64,000 nt of DNA from Veillonella_A intestinalis (GCF_943192895.1 NZ_CALPCB010000008.1:62001-126000); one strand, 5' to 3'. Positions 1 to 8,557 are shown, counted from the first letter of the stretch. Program-made: numbers and translations. Notes: generated by a model from the letters alone, not told the origin.

Positions 1-51
1 TAGGGTAAGCATTTGCTGCAGATGATGTTGTAAGCGGTCTTGTTGAATCAT
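1..51 (-). CDS. 5' end of an unidentified gene, truncated by the window edge
   Basis: An ATG at 51-49 on the minus strand is preceded by a GGAGCCC ribosome binding site and opens a frame that runs off the window. Only 17 residues are visible (MIQQDRLQHHLQQMLTL), a polar amphipathic N-terminus. That is too short for a family assignment. It lies downstream of, and co-directional with, the PocR-type regulator gene, separated from it by a hairpin. Confidence 0.5.
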   Translation of the reverse strand, partial: MIQQDRLQHHLQQMLTL

Positions 52-69
52 GAGGGCTCCTTTAAATCT

Positions 70-97
70 GTTAAGTTTACGGCGTTGTAAACTTAAC
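70..97. terminator. 11-bp perfect stem-loop after the PocR-type gene
   Basis: GTTAAGTTTAC (70-80) pairs perfectly with GTAAACTTAAC (87-97) across a six-base loop. A run of six T follows on the plus-strand side. On the minus strand the regulator gene stops just before it, but the U tract on that side is weak (AGATTT). It therefore separates the regulator from the next leftward gene and may act in either direction. Confidence 0.6.
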
Positions 98-104
98 GGA
101 TTTT

Positions 105-989
105 TTATTTATATTTTCTACGATATGAATGTGGTGTTTCAGAAGTGGCTTCTTTGAATACTTTGCAGAAATAACTAGGGCGATTATAGCCTAGATTACG
201 AGCGATGGATTCAATGGAAGAATCTGAACCACGAAGCATGAGTTTAGCTTGCTCTAATTTGCGTTCATTAATGTATTGTACTAAGGATAAGCCCACGTCT
301 TGTTTAAAAATTTTAGACAGATAGGACTCACTTAAGTATACATGATTAGCAATATCCCGTAAGGATGGATTATGGCAGAGATTTTTATCGATATAAGTTA
401 AGGCTCGTTTAATTTCTGGACGATAGGTAGTTTTCATTTGCTGACAACTACTGCAATTTGTACTTTGTAACTCTGGTAAATCCAGACTCATGTTGAGTAT
501 ATCAGGGAAATGATGACCAGCCATAAGGTTTAGAACCTTTGTAGCGCTGGTGATTTCTTCTGATGAATAGTTTGGTAATTGGCGATAGTAACTTTTTAAG
601 GTACTATCGTTTTGCCATTCACTACGAGCCGTGATTAAGGGCATTTGTGAATCTGTAGCAATGGTCTGACCAGCTACAATATAACCTAATAAATGGCCAT
701 TATGAATAATGGGTACAGAAATATCAATAATTCCTGCATGACAGCGATAAGCAGACGGACAGCGTCCTTTAGAGGCTTCTAGGCCTCCATAAGCATCGCA
801 ATAAGCACACAGTTTAGATAAGGTTGGATGGCTGCGAATGTATTTACAGAACTTACTGAAATTATATTTGTTGGACAATACGCGGCCTCGTAAATCTACA
901 TATACAGCTGCTAAATCTGTGATGTTAGTAAAATCGCGCATGATTTCATTAATCATGGTTGATTCAGTCTTAAAATTACTGGTTGGCAC
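105..989 (-). CDS. pocR: PocR-type AraC-family transcriptional regulator
   Basis: The N-terminal half (about residues 10-165) matches the PocR sensory domain, with a Cys-rich stretch (KLCAYCDAYGG, then CPSAYRCHAGIIDISVPI). The last 100 residues form an AraC-type pair of helix-turn-helices ending in YNRPSYFCKVFKEATSETP. In Salmonella the PocR family activates pdu and cob genes in response to 1,2-propanediol. Its divergent position facing pduA supports the same role here. An AAGGGGG ribosome binding site sits 8 nt before GTG at 989, which fits better than the GTG three codons upstream (998) that abuts the same site. The ligand is inferred, not shown. Confidence 0.9.
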   Translation of the reverse strand: MPTSNFKTESTMINEIMRDFTNITDLAAVYVDLRGRVLSNKYNFSKFCKYIRSHPTLSKLCAYCDAYGGLEASKGRCPSAYRCHAGIIDISVPIIHNGHLLGYIVAGQTIATDSQMPLITARSEWQNDSTLKSYYRQLPNYSSEEITSATKVLNLMAGHHFPDILNMSLDLPELQSTNCSSCQQMKTTYRPEIKRALTYIDKNLCHNPSLRDIANHVYLSESYLSKIFKQDVGLSLVQYINERKLEQAKLMLRGSDSSIESIARNLGYNRPSYFCKVFKEATSETPHSYRRKYK

Positions 990-1130
990 CGTTGCCACCC
1001 CCTTTTTTCTGTTGTATGGGCGTACAAAGAAAATAAAAAAAGATTAAAAAGTAGTAATACTTGAAATGATAAAAAATCATGATTAATACAGAACTTACTA
1101 TAATTTTATGACTTTTGATAATACTTATTA

Positions 1131-1186
1131 TAACAAAAAATTGTTAAAAGCAGAATGAAATAATGTAATTTAACAAAAATGTGTTA
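1131..1186 (+). promoter_or_regulatory. Paired palindromic operator sites upstream of pduA
   Basis: Two dyads, TAACAAAAAATTGTTA (1131-1146) and TAACAAAAATGTGTTA (1171-1186), share the form TAACA-N6-TGTTA with centres exactly 40 bp apart. The second extends to TTTAACA/TGTTAAA. It abuts the expected -35 region of the TATACT box at 1210, so its centre falls about 43 bp before the likely start site. That is a class II activator position. The binding protein is unknown; PocR or a CRP/FNR-type factor are candidates. Confidence 0.6.
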
Positions 1187-1209
1187 AAAAATGAAATACT
1201 GTTATTTTG

Positions 1210-1215
1210 TATACT
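1210..1215 (+). promoter_or_regulatory. -10 element of the pdu operon promoter
   Basis: TATACT with no recognisable -35 hexamer 17 bp upstream (AAAAAT). This is typical of a promoter that depends on an activator. It lies 70 bp before the pduA start. Confidence 0.5.
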
Positions 1216-1284
1216 AAATTTACACAGAACCGCACTAATTGTGGTAAAAAAATAGGATTGCGCCAAAGATAGGAGATGAATTGT

Positions 1285-1572
1285 ATGTCGCAAGAAGCAT
1301 TAGGCATGGTTGAAACAAAAGGCCTTGTAGGGGCCGTTGAAGCAGCTGATGCCATGGTAAAAGCCGCTAATGTAACATTAATTGGCACTGAAAAAATTGG
1401 GTCTGGTTTGGTAACAGTTATGGTACGTGGCGATGTTGGTGCTGTTAAAGCCTCTGTAGATGCAGGTGCTGCGGCAGCAGAACGAGTTGGCCAAGTCGTA
1501 TCTACCCATGTAATTCCACGCCCTCATAGTGAAGTGGAACGCTTACTCTTAAAGGAAAAAGGTGATGCGTAA
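1285..1572 (+). CDS. pduA: PduA, hexameric microcompartment shell protein
   Basis: A single BMC domain of 95 residues with the signatures ALGMVETKGLVGAVEAADAM, a conserved KIGSG pore loop and THVIPRPH at the end. PduA tiles the facets of the propanediol microcompartment and its pore admits the diol. The start is ATG 1285 because the in-frame ATG at 1276 lies inside the AGGAG ribosome binding site. It is first in the operon and overlaps pduB by one base (TAATG). It closely resembles PduJ, encoded at 8288, differing mainly near the C-terminus. Confidence 0.96.
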   Translation: MSQEALGMVETKGLVGAVEAADAMVKAANVTLIGTEKIGSGLVTVMVRGDVGAVKASVDAGAAAAERVGQVVSTHVIPRPHSEVERLLLKEKGDA

Positions 1573-2387
1573 TGAGTAATACGGACAAAATGGTAGACGA
1601 AATTCTAAAGCGTGTATTAAGCAAAGCTGATACTTTATCAGCAACAGCAGACAAGCAAAGTGAAAGCAAAGGAGCGGAACAAGTTATGGCGAATAGTTGC
1701 AGTTTAACAGAATTTATTGGCACAGCTAAATTCGGTGACACAATTGGTTTAGTAATAGCAAATGTTGATCAGCAAGTGCTTGATGCAATGAAATTGACAA
1801 AAAAATATCGTTCAATTGGTGTTGTAGGTGCTCGTACTGGTGCCGGTCCACACATTATGGCAGCTGACGAAGCGGTAAAAGCAACCAACACAGAAATCGT
1901 AAGTATTGAATTAGCTCGTGACACTAAAGGTGGCGCTGGTCATGGTTCTTTGATTATCTTTGGTGGCGATGATGTTTCTGATGTAAAACGTGCTGTAGAA
2001 GTAACACTTAAAGAAGTGGAACGCACATTTGGCGACGTATATGGCAATGAAGCAGGTCATATTGAATTACAATATACAGCTCGTGCTAGTCATGCGATTA
2101 ACACCGCTTTTGGCGCACCAGAAGGCAAAGCTTTTGGTCTTATTGTAGGCGCTCCAGCTGCTATTGGTGTAGTTATGGCTGATGCTGCTGTTAAAGCTGC
2201 TAATGTTGATGTAATTGGCTATGCATCCCCAGCTAATGGCACAAGCTTCTCCAACGAAGTAATTTTACAAATTTCTGGTGATTCCGGTGCTGTTCGTCAA
2301 GCGGTTATTACTGCTCGTGAAATCGGTAAAGAATTATTAGGTACCTTAGGTAGCGAACCTAAAAATGATGCCCCTTCTTATATCTAA
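1572..2387 (+). CDS. pduB: PduB, tandem-BMC trimeric shell protein
   Basis: 271 residues with two permuted BMC domains (about 45-150 and 155-260) after an N-terminal extension of 38 residues. The extension contains an amphipathic helix (KMVDEILKRVLSKAD) like those that bind cargo to shell. In Salmonella a full-length PduB and a shorter PduB' made from an internal start both occur. Here Met39 at 1686 has its own ribosome binding site, so the same pair is likely. PduB' would begin MANSCSLTEF. Confidence 0.95.
   Translation: MSNTDKMVDEILKRVLSKADTLSATADKQSESKGAEQVMANSCSLTEFIGTAKFGDTIGLVIANVDQQVLDAMKLTKKYRSIGVVGARTGAGPHIMAADEAVKATNTEIVSIELARDTKGGAGHGSLIIFGGDDVSDVKRAVEVTLKEVERTFGDVYGNEAGHIELQYTARASHAINTAFGAPEGKAFGLIVGAPAAIGVVMADAAVKAANVDVIGYASPANGTSFSNEVILQISGDSGAVRQAVITAREIGKELLGTLGSEPKNDAPSYI
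1668..1688 (+). promoter_or_regulatory. Internal ribosome binding site and start for PduB'
   Basis: AAAGGAG at 1668-1674 lies 11 nt before the in-frame ATG at 1686 inside pduB. The protein started here lacks the first 38 residues, matching the position of the internal start in Salmonella pduB. Confidence 0.6.
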
Positions 2388-2414
2388 ACCTTATACAGAA
2401 AGGAAGCTTGAAAT

Positions 2415-4076
2415 ATGAGATCAAAACGTTTTGAAGTATTAAGTCAGCGCCCTGTTAATCAGGATGGATATGTAAAAGAGTGGGTAGAAGAAGGCTTTAT
2501 AGCTATGGAATCCCCACAAGATCCAAAGCCTAGTATCCGCATTGAAAATGGTAAAATTGTTGAACTTGACGGCAAGCGTCGTGAAGATTTCGACTTAATT
2601 GATACATTTATTGCTAACTATGCAGTTCGCTTAGAACGAGCTGAAGAAGTTATGGCTATGGATTCTCGTCAAATCGCTAATATGATTTTGACACCAACTG
2701 TGCCACGCAGTGAAATTGCTAGTTTAGCAAAATCTATGACACCAGCGAAAATGGTAGAAGTAGTAAGTCATTTCAATGTTGTTGAAATGATGCAATGTAT
2801 GCAAAAAATGCGTGCTCGTCGCACTATGGCTAACCAAGCTCATGTAACTAATGTAAACGATAATCCTGTACAAATCGCAGCGGATGCGGCTGAAGGAGCT
2901 TTCCGTGGTTTTGCGGAAGAAGAAACTACAGTAGCTGTTGCTCGTTATGCACCATTAAACGCTATTAGTATTCTTGTTGGTTCCCAAGCAGGTCGCCCAG
3001 GCGTATTGACTCAATGCTCCTTGGAAGAAGCGACTGAATTGGAACTTGGTATGCGTGGTTTCACAGCTTATGCAGAAACTATTTCCGTATATGGTACGGA
3101 AGATGTATTTACTGATGGTGATGATACACCATGGTCTAAAGCATTCTTAGCATCTGCTTATGCTTCTCGTGGTTTAAAAATGCGTTTCACCTCTGGTACT
3201 GGTTCAGAAGTACAGATGGGCCAAGCGGAAGGTAAATCCATGTTATACCTTGAAACACGTTGTCTCTATATTACTAAAGGGGCTGGCGTACAAGGTATCC
3301 AAAATGGTTCTGTAAGTTGTATCGGTATTCCAGCAGCTGTACCATCTGGTATTCGTGCTGTTATTGCAGAAAACTTAATTGCTGCTATGCTCGATCTTGA
3401 ATGTGCTTCTAGTAATGACCAAACATTCAGTCATTCCGACTTACGTCGTACAGCACGTACACTTATGCAGTTCTGCCCTGGTACAGACTTCATTTGCTCT
3501 GGTTATAGCTCTACGCCAAACTATGACAACATGTTTGCTGGCTCTAACTGGGATGCAGAAGATTATGATGACTGGACGATTATTCAACGTGACCTCAAAG
3601 TTAACGGTGGTTTGAAACCAGTGCGTGAAGAAGAAGTGGTAGCAGTTCGTAATAAAGCGGCGCGTGCTCTTCAAGGCTTATTTGCTGAATTAGGTTTGCC
3701 AGCTATTACTGATGAAGAAGTAGAAGCAGCAACCTATGCACATGGTTCCAAAGATATGCCTGAACGTGATAAAGTAGCGGACATTAAAGGGGCTGCTGAT
3801 ATTATGGCTCGTGGCGTAACTGGTATTGACTTTGTTAAAGGCCTCGCTAAACGTGGTTTTAATGATATTGCTCAAAGTGTACTTAACTTGTTAAAACAAA
3901 AAGTTGCTGGTGACTATTTACAAACGGCTGCTATTTTCGACGATAAATTTAATGTAAACTCCGCTATTAATAATCCAAATGATTATGCTGGCGTAGGTAC
4001 TGGTTATCGTTTGGAAGGCGAAGATTGGGAAACCATCAAAAATATTCCAAATGCAATTAATCCACGAGATATATAA
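2415..4076 (+). CDS. pduC: B12-dependent diol/glycerol dehydratase, large subunit
   Basis: 553 residues, nearly collinear with Salmonella PduC (554). It carries the alpha/beta-barrel catalytic subunit that converts 1,2-propanediol to propionaldehyde, and glycerol to 3-hydroxypropionaldehyde, by an adenosylcobalamin radical mechanism. Active-site residues sit at the family numbering: Gln141, His143 (QAHVTNV) and Glu170. MRSKRF at the N-terminus and QIAADAAEGAFRGF are diagnostic. It works with PduD and PduE encoded just downstream inside the microcompartment. Diol versus glycerol preference cannot be read from the sequence by eye. Confidence 0.97.
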   Translation: MRSKRFEVLSQRPVNQDGYVKEWVEEGFIAMESPQDPKPSIRIENGKIVELDGKRREDFDLIDTFIANYAVRLERAEEVMAMDSRQIANMILTPTVPRSEIASLAKSMTPAKMVEVVSHFNVVEMMQCMQKMRARRTMANQAHVTNVNDNPVQIAADAAEGAFRGFAEEETTVAVARYAPLNAISILVGSQAGRPGVLTQCSLEEATELELGMRGFTAYAETISVYGTEDVFTDGDDTPWSKAFLASAYASRGLKMRFTSGTGSEVQMGQAEGKSMLYLETRCLYITKGAGVQGIQNGSVSCIGIPAAVPSGIRAVIAENLIAAMLDLECASSNDQTFSHSDLRRTARTLMQFCPGTDFICSGYSSTPNYDNMFAGSNWDAEDYDDWTIIQRDLKVNGGLKPVREEEVVAVRNKAARALQGLFAELGLPAITDEEVEAATYAHGSKDMPERDKVADIKGAADIMARGVTGIDFVKGLAKRGFNDIAQSVLNLLKQKVAGDYLQTAAIFDDKFNVNSAINNPNDYAGVGTGYRLEGEDWETIKNIPNAINPRDI

Positions 4077-4088
4077 GGAGGAATCCAC

Positions 4089-4769
4089 ATGGCTGAAGTT
4101 AATGAGCAAGTTTTACGCGCACTCATCATGGAAGTGCTTAAAGAAATGGGCACTGCTAGCGAGCCTGTAACATTCTCTGGCTCCTCCGCAGCACCTGCTT
4201 CGCGTCCTAAAGAAGAAGATACTGATGATACTTGGATTCAAACAGGTGGTCCAGCTGAATCTCATACAGCCCCTGATGAAGTAGTTATCGCAGTAGGTCC
4301 TGCCTTTGGTCGTAGCCAACGGACTACGATTGTAGGGGTACCTCATCGCAATGTAATCCGTCAATTAGTAGCTGGTATTGAAGAAGAAGGTTTAAAAGCA
4401 CGAGTTGTACGTGTATATCGTTCTTCTGACGTGGCGGCTGTAGCTGTTGAAGGGGATAAATTATCTGGTTCCGGTATTTGTATCGGTATTCAGTCTAAAG
4501 GAACGACAGTAATTCACCAACGCGATTTACAGCCTCTTTCCAACTTAGAATTATTCCCACAAGCTCCATTACTTACGGAAGAAGTATATCGCGCCATTGG
4601 TAAAAATGCGGCTAAATATGCTAAAGGGGAATCCCCAACACCAGTAGCGACCTTAAATGACCAGATGGCACGGCCTAAATATCAAGCCTTGTCAGCCCTA
4701 TTACACATTAAAGAAACAAAACGGGTAGTTAAAGGTAAACCGGCTGATGAATGCCGCGTGAGCCTATAA
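4089..4769 (+). CDS. pduD: Diol/glycerol dehydratase, medium subunit
   Basis: 226 residues. The first 20 (VNEQVLRALIMEVLKEM) form an amphipathic helix of the encapsulation-peptide type, followed by a Ser/Ala/Pro linker to about residue 60. The medium-subunit domain then begins (EVVIAVGPAFGRSQRTT). In Salmonella the PduD N-terminus is the signal that packs the dehydratase into the shell. It is preceded by AAGGAGG and lies 12 nt after pduC. Together with PduC and PduE it binds the cobalamin cofactor. Confidence 0.95.
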   Translation: MAEVNEQVLRALIMEVLKEMGTASEPVTFSGSSAAPASRPKEEDTDDTWIQTGGPAESHTAPDEVVIAVGPAFGRSQRTTIVGVPHRNVIRQLVAGIEEEGLKARVVRVYRSSDVAAVAVEGDKLSGSGICIGIQSKGTTVIHQRDLQPLSNLELFPQAPLLTEEVYRAIGKNAAKYAKGESPTPVATLNDQMARPKYQALSALLHIKETKRVVKGKPADECRVSL

Positions 4770-4779
4770 GGAGGCCACT

Positions 4780-5298
4780 ATGAGTACAGAAATGGAATCT
4801 ATGATTCGTAAGATTTTAGAAGATATGCAAAAAGGAACGCCAGCACCAACTACAGCTAGCACAACGCACACATCTTCCAGTGAACGTGTGGCTACCGTAG
4901 CTGACTATCCAATTGCTAAAAAACATCCTGAATGGATTCGCATTGGTAATAAGAGCCTTGATGACATTACTTTAGATAGTGTTATGAATGGTCAAGTATC
5001 TATGGATGATATGCGTATTAGCCCAGAGATTTTGAAGGCACAAGGTCAAATTGCTAAAGCAGGCGGTCGTGACCAAATCGAATTCAACTTCTCCCGTGCT
5101 GCTGAAATGACAAAAGTAGGGGATAAACGCTTACTTGAAATGTACAATGCACTTCGCCCTTATCGTTCTTCTAAACAAGAATTATTGGCGATGGCTGATG
5201 AATTAGAAAGAGAATATGGCGCTGTGATTTGTGCTGATTTCGTTCGTGAAGCAGCTGAAAATTATGAACGCCGTAAAAAATTAAAAGGTGATAACTAA
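4780..5298 (+). CDS. pduE: Diol/glycerol dehydratase, small subunit
   Basis: 172 residues, the usual family length. Its N-terminus is a short amphipathic helix (MESMIRKILEDMQKG) and a Thr/Ser/Ala linker, again resembling an encapsulation peptide. The conserved gamma-subunit core follows (DYPIAKKHPEWIRI and LEMYNALRPYRSS). AAGGAGG precedes the start, 10 nt after pduD. It completes the dehydratase heterohexamer. Confidence 0.95.
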   Translation: MSTEMESMIRKILEDMQKGTPAPTTASTTHTSSSERVATVADYPIAKKHPEWIRIGNKSLDDITLDSVMNGQVSMDDMRISPEILKAQGQIAKAGGRDQIEFNFSRAAEMTKVGDKRLLEMYNALRPYRSSKQELLAMADELEREYGAVICADFVREAAENYERRKKLKGDN

Positions 5299-5316
5299 GA
5301 GTTAGGAGTTAAGCAT

Positions 5317-7143
5317 ATGAAGCGAGTCGTTGGTATTGATATAGGAAATTCTACAACTGAATCAGCCTTAGCGGAAATTCACGAGTCTGGTGAAGTTCGT
5401 TTCCTAGGGTCGGCCATTGCTGATACGACTGGCATTAAGGGGACGAAGGATAATATTCAAGGTTTATTTGCTTCCCTTCGACAATTAGTCGCAAAAACGG
5501 GCTTGTCCTTGCAGGACATCGATTTAATACGTATCAATGAAGCTACCCCGGTTATTGGCGATGTGGCGATGGAAACAATTACGGAGACTATTATTACCGA
5601 ATCAACGATGATCGGTCATAATCCAAAAACCCCTGGTGGCCTTGGTATTGGTGTGGGTCAGACGGCTCATATTTTACAACTGCTAGATAAACCTATGACT
5701 GAGGACTACATCGTAGTAGTACCGAAAGAAATAGATTTTCAACTGGTCGCTGAATTGATTAACGCCTATGTAGTTAAAGGGTATCGCATTACAGGTGCTA
5801 TATTACAAGCCGATGATGGCGTGCTCGTAGCTAATCGTTTACAACAACCTATTCCTATTATTGATGAAGTAGCCTTTGTAGATAAAGTACCACTTGGTAT
5901 GTTAGCAGCTGTAGAAGTAGTTGAGCCAGGTAAAGTTATTTCCCAATTGTCTAATCCTTATGGCATTGCTACCGTGTTTAAACTGTCTGCTGAAGAGACC
6001 AAGAATATTGTACCTATAGCAAGAGCTCTCATTGGTAATCGGTCAGCCGTAGTAATTAAAACTCCAGCTGGGGATGTAAAAGAGCGGGTAATTCCCGCTG
6101 GCTCGGTGGTTGTTAGTGGTGATGGTCGCACTGTATCAGTGGATATATCGGCAGGGGCGGAACAGATTATGGCCACCCTTGGACAAGTATCGAAAATTGA
6201 AAATGTATGTGGCGAAGCTGGCACCAATGTAGGCGGTATGCTTGAAAAAGTACGTCAAACTATGGCTAATTTGACGAATAAATCACCAAATGAAGTGTTT
6301 ATTGAAGACTTATTAGCCGTAGATACGTCAGTACCTATTAATGTAAAAGGGGGGCTCGCTGGAGAGTTCTCCATGGAACAAGCAGTAGGCATTGCTTCGA
6401 TGGTAAAATCAGATCATTTACAGATGGAGATTATTGCTAAAGAAGTAGAGCGAGAATTGCGCATTCCTGTTGAAATTGGTGGCCAAGAAGCGGAGTCGGC
6501 TATTCTGGGTGCACTAACAACACCAGGCACAGAAACACCGCTGGCGATTCTTGACTTAGGTGCTGGTTCAACTGATGCTTCTATTATGGGACCTGATGGC
6601 AAGGTAAAAGCGATTCATTTAGCCGGTGCTGGTAATATGGTAACCATGTTAATTAACTCGGAGCTTGGCTTAGAAGATATTCATTTAGCAGAAAGTATTA
6701 AGAAATTCCCGTTAGCAAAGGTAATTAGTGTGTACCACATTCGTCATGAAGATGGCAATGTGCAGTTCTTTACGGATCCATTACCAGCGTCGTTATTTGC
6801 TAAGACTGTTATTGTAACAGACGAAGGACTTGTACCGATTGAAGGCGACATGTCCATGGAAAAAATAAAGATTGTGCGACAGACTGCTAAAGAACGTGTA
6901 TTTGTAACTAATTCCTTACGTGCTCTTCGTGCTGTAAGTCCAACGCACAATGTACGAGATATTCCATTTGTAGTTATTGTAGGTGGTTCTGCATTAGACT
7001 TTGAAGTACCACAACTAGTAACAGATGCCTTATCTCATTACAATTTAGTGGCTGGACGAGGTAATGTACGGGGCACAGAAGGAGCTCGTAACGCAGTAGC
7101 TACAGGACTTATCTTAGCCTATGCAAAGGAACGGAGGCGATAA
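5317..7143 (+). CDS. pduG: Diol dehydratase reactivase, large subunit
   Basis: 608 residues with an actin/Hsp70-like ATPase fold: VGIDIGNSTTE near residue 5 and LDLGAGSTDAS near residue 415 are the two phosphate-binding loops. This ATP-dependent chaperone exchanges damaged cobalamin bound to the dehydratase for intact adenosylcobalamin. It needs PduH, whose gene begins 2 nt after the stop. Length and motif order match the family (about 610). Some internal residues differ from enteric homologues but no key motif is missing. Confidence 0.95.
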   Translation: MKRVVGIDIGNSTTESALAEIHESGEVRFLGSAIADTTGIKGTKDNIQGLFASLRQLVAKTGLSLQDIDLIRINEATPVIGDVAMETITETIITESTMIGHNPKTPGGLGIGVGQTAHILQLLDKPMTEDYIVVVPKEIDFQLVAELINAYVVKGYRITGAILQADDGVLVANRLQQPIPIIDEVAFVDKVPLGMLAAVEVVEPGKVISQLSNPYGIATVFKLSAEETKNIVPIARALIGNRSAVVIKTPAGDVKERVIPAGSVVVSGDGRTVSVDISAGAEQIMATLGQVSKIENVCGEAGTNVGGMLEKVRQTMANLTNKSPNEVFIEDLLAVDTSVPINVKGGLAGEFSMEQAVGIASMVKSDHLQMEIIAKEVERELRIPVEIGGQEAESAILGALTTPGTETPLAILDLGAGSTDASIMGPDGKVKAIHLAGAGNMVTMLINSELGLEDIHLAESIKKFPLAKVISVYHIRHEDGNVQFFTDPLPASLFAKTVIVTDEGLVPIEGDMSMEKIKIVRQTAKERVFVTNSLRALRAVSPTHNVRDIPFVVIVGGSALDFEVPQLVTDALSHYNLVAGRGNVRGTEGARNAVATGLILAYAKERRR

Positions 7144-7145
7144 AT

Positions 7146-7523
7146 ATGGAACTTGTCATTACGGCAAAGCCAACCATTATGATTTATTACCACCGTGGTG
7201 TAGGGATGGATCAATTTCAAGATGTCTTATATGGCATTGAAGAAGAAGGGATTCCCTATACTTTAGAAGAACGAGCTACTAGTAGCGAAGTGCTTACTAT
7301 GGCTGATGAAGCATCACATGTATCTGCTTTGTCAGTAGGCTTAGGTTGCACAGCGGATACCTTAGTATTGAGTTATAAAAACTTGCCACCGGAACAGTTT
7401 ATGTATCGGTTGCAATCGTATAAAAATGAGCGGCAAGCCATGCGGGCGTTGGGGGCCAATGCAGCTCGCTTAGTAAAGGGAAATCCCTTTAAGTCCGACC
7501 CCAGATTGGAGGTGGCATTTTGA
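7146..7523 (+). CDS. pduH: Diol dehydratase reactivase, small subunit
   Basis: 125 residues, with the small-reactivase fold that resembles the dehydratase medium subunit (IMIYYHRGVGMDQFQDVLYGIEEEGIPY, given here only as its start; LSVGLGCTADTLVLSYKNLP follows). It partners PduG and displaces the medium subunit during cofactor exchange. Its ribosome binding site lies in the 3' end of pduG, and its stop overlaps the pduK start by 4 nt (TTGA), which suggests coupled translation. Confidence 0.9.
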   Translation: MELVITAKPTIMIYYHRGVGMDQFQDVLYGIEEEGIPYTLEERATSSEVLTMADEASHVSALSVGLGCTADTLVLSYKNLPPEQFMYRLQSYKNERQAMRALGANAARLVKGNPFKSDPRLEVAF

Positions 7524-8239
7524 AAGACGCATTAGGACTTGTAGAAGTAGCTGGTTTAGCAACGGCGATTCATGTAGCGGATGCCATGGTAAAGTCAGCT
7601 AATGTGGTTATTATTGATATCGAAAAAGCGAAAGGCAGCGGTTGGATGACCGTGAAGGTTCGCGGCGATGTAGGCGCGGTACAGGCTGCCGTTCAAGCTG
7701 GGGCAGCACAAGCAGAGCAATTTGGTCATTTAATTGCTCAAAAAGTAATTCCAAGACCGGCAGAAGGTTTGGATGCTTGGTTGTTAGCAAGTGGCGGTAA
7801 TGCTGTATTACAAGGGTTTGCTGAAGAAACTACAGCTGATGACACAAAGGCAAACACTGATGTTTCAAAGACTGCTGTTAAAAAACCAAAGGCAACAGTT
7901 GAGAAGCCAAAGGCAACGGCTGATAAGCCAAAGGTGGTTGATGAGGCTAAGGCAGCTAAAACAGATATGCCAGCTACAGCGAAGGTAGAAGCTGCTACCG
8001 AACTAGATGAAACAAAGAGTGCATTGCTAGAGGTGTTTAAGCCAGGTAGTACGGCTAAAGCAGAAGCTAAGTCAACTACGGCTACAAGCAAATCTAGTAC
8101 GGCGACTAAATCAAGTGCAACGGCATCAGGCACTGCTAGTAAGGCAAGTAGTACGGCTAAAGCTACTAGTAGTACAACACCTAAAGGGGCACCGAAAAAA
8201 AGACCTAGTCGCGCTAAAACAACGAAGCCAAAGGCATAA
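7520..8239 (+). CDS. pduK: PduK-like BMC shell protein with long basic low-complexity tail
   Basis: Residues 1-95 are a BMC domain (DALGLVEVAGLATAIHVADAM). Residues from about 100 to 239 are low complexity: Lys/Ala/Pro repeats of the type KPKATVEKPKATADKPK, then Ser/Thr/Ala/Lys stretches ending KKRPSRAKTTKPKA. Enteric PduK is about 160 residues and has a Cys-rich Fe-S-type C-terminus. This protein has no cysteines in its tail. The start is TTG at 7520, with GGAGGTGG upstream and a 4-nt overlap with pduH. The tail resembles histone-H1-like proteins and might bind nucleic acid, polyphosphate or acidic partners; that is inference. K precedes J here, the reverse of the Salmonella order. Confidence 0.88.
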   Translation: MKDALGLVEVAGLATAIHVADAMVKSANVVIIDIEKAKGSGWMTVKVRGDVGAVQAAVQAGAAQAEQFGHLIAQKVIPRPAEGLDAWLLASGGNAVLQGFAEETTADDTKANTDVSKTAVKKPKATVEKPKATADKPKVVDEAKAAKTDMPATAKVEAATELDETKSALLEVFKPGSTAKAEAKSTTATSKSSTATKSSATASGTASKASSTAKATSSTTPKGAPKKRPSRAKTTKPKA

Positions 8240-8287
8240 GCCTTCGGTATATACAAATAGTAAAGATGTTTTAAAGGAGGATTTACA

Positions 8288-8557
8288 ATGAATAATGCAT
8301 TAGGCATGGTAGAAACAAAAGGATTAGTAGGCGCTATTGAAGCGGCTGACGCAATGGTAAAAGCAGCAAATGTAACGTTGACTGGCTATGAAAAAATCGG
8401 TTCTGGTTTAGTAACTGTTATGGTTCGTGGTGATGTTGGGGCTGTTAAAGCAGCTGTTGATGCTGGTTGTGCAGCAGCTAGCAAAGTGGGTGAAGTGGTA
8501 TCCACTCATGTAATCCCTCGTCCTCATGGCGATGTAGAAGGCATTTTAGTTAAATAA
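8288..8557 (+). CDS. pduJ: PduJ, hexameric microcompartment shell protein
   Basis: An 89-residue single BMC domain almost identical to the PduA encoded at 1285 through the pore loop and the end THVIPRPH. It is shorter at the C-terminus. PduJ is the second abundant facet protein. Assignment as J rather than a second A rests on its place between pduK and pduL. AAAGGAGG precedes the ATG. Confidence 0.92.
   Translation: MNNALGMVETKGLVGAIEAADAMVKAANVTLTGYEKIGSGLVTVMVRGDVGAVKAAVDAGCAAASKVGEVVSTHVIPRPHGDVEGILVK

Noticed and set aside
999..1284. Cobalamin riboswitch upstream of pduA
   Set aside because: The gap is AT-rich, too short and has no B12-box-like sequence or conserved stems; the palindromes point to protein control instead.
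7738..8307. 189-codon minus-strand frame opposite pduK
   Set aside because: It is the antisense of the low-complexity Lys/Ala/Thr codons of the PduK tail, gives a Val/Ala/Leu-rich translation with no homology, and has no ribosome binding site.
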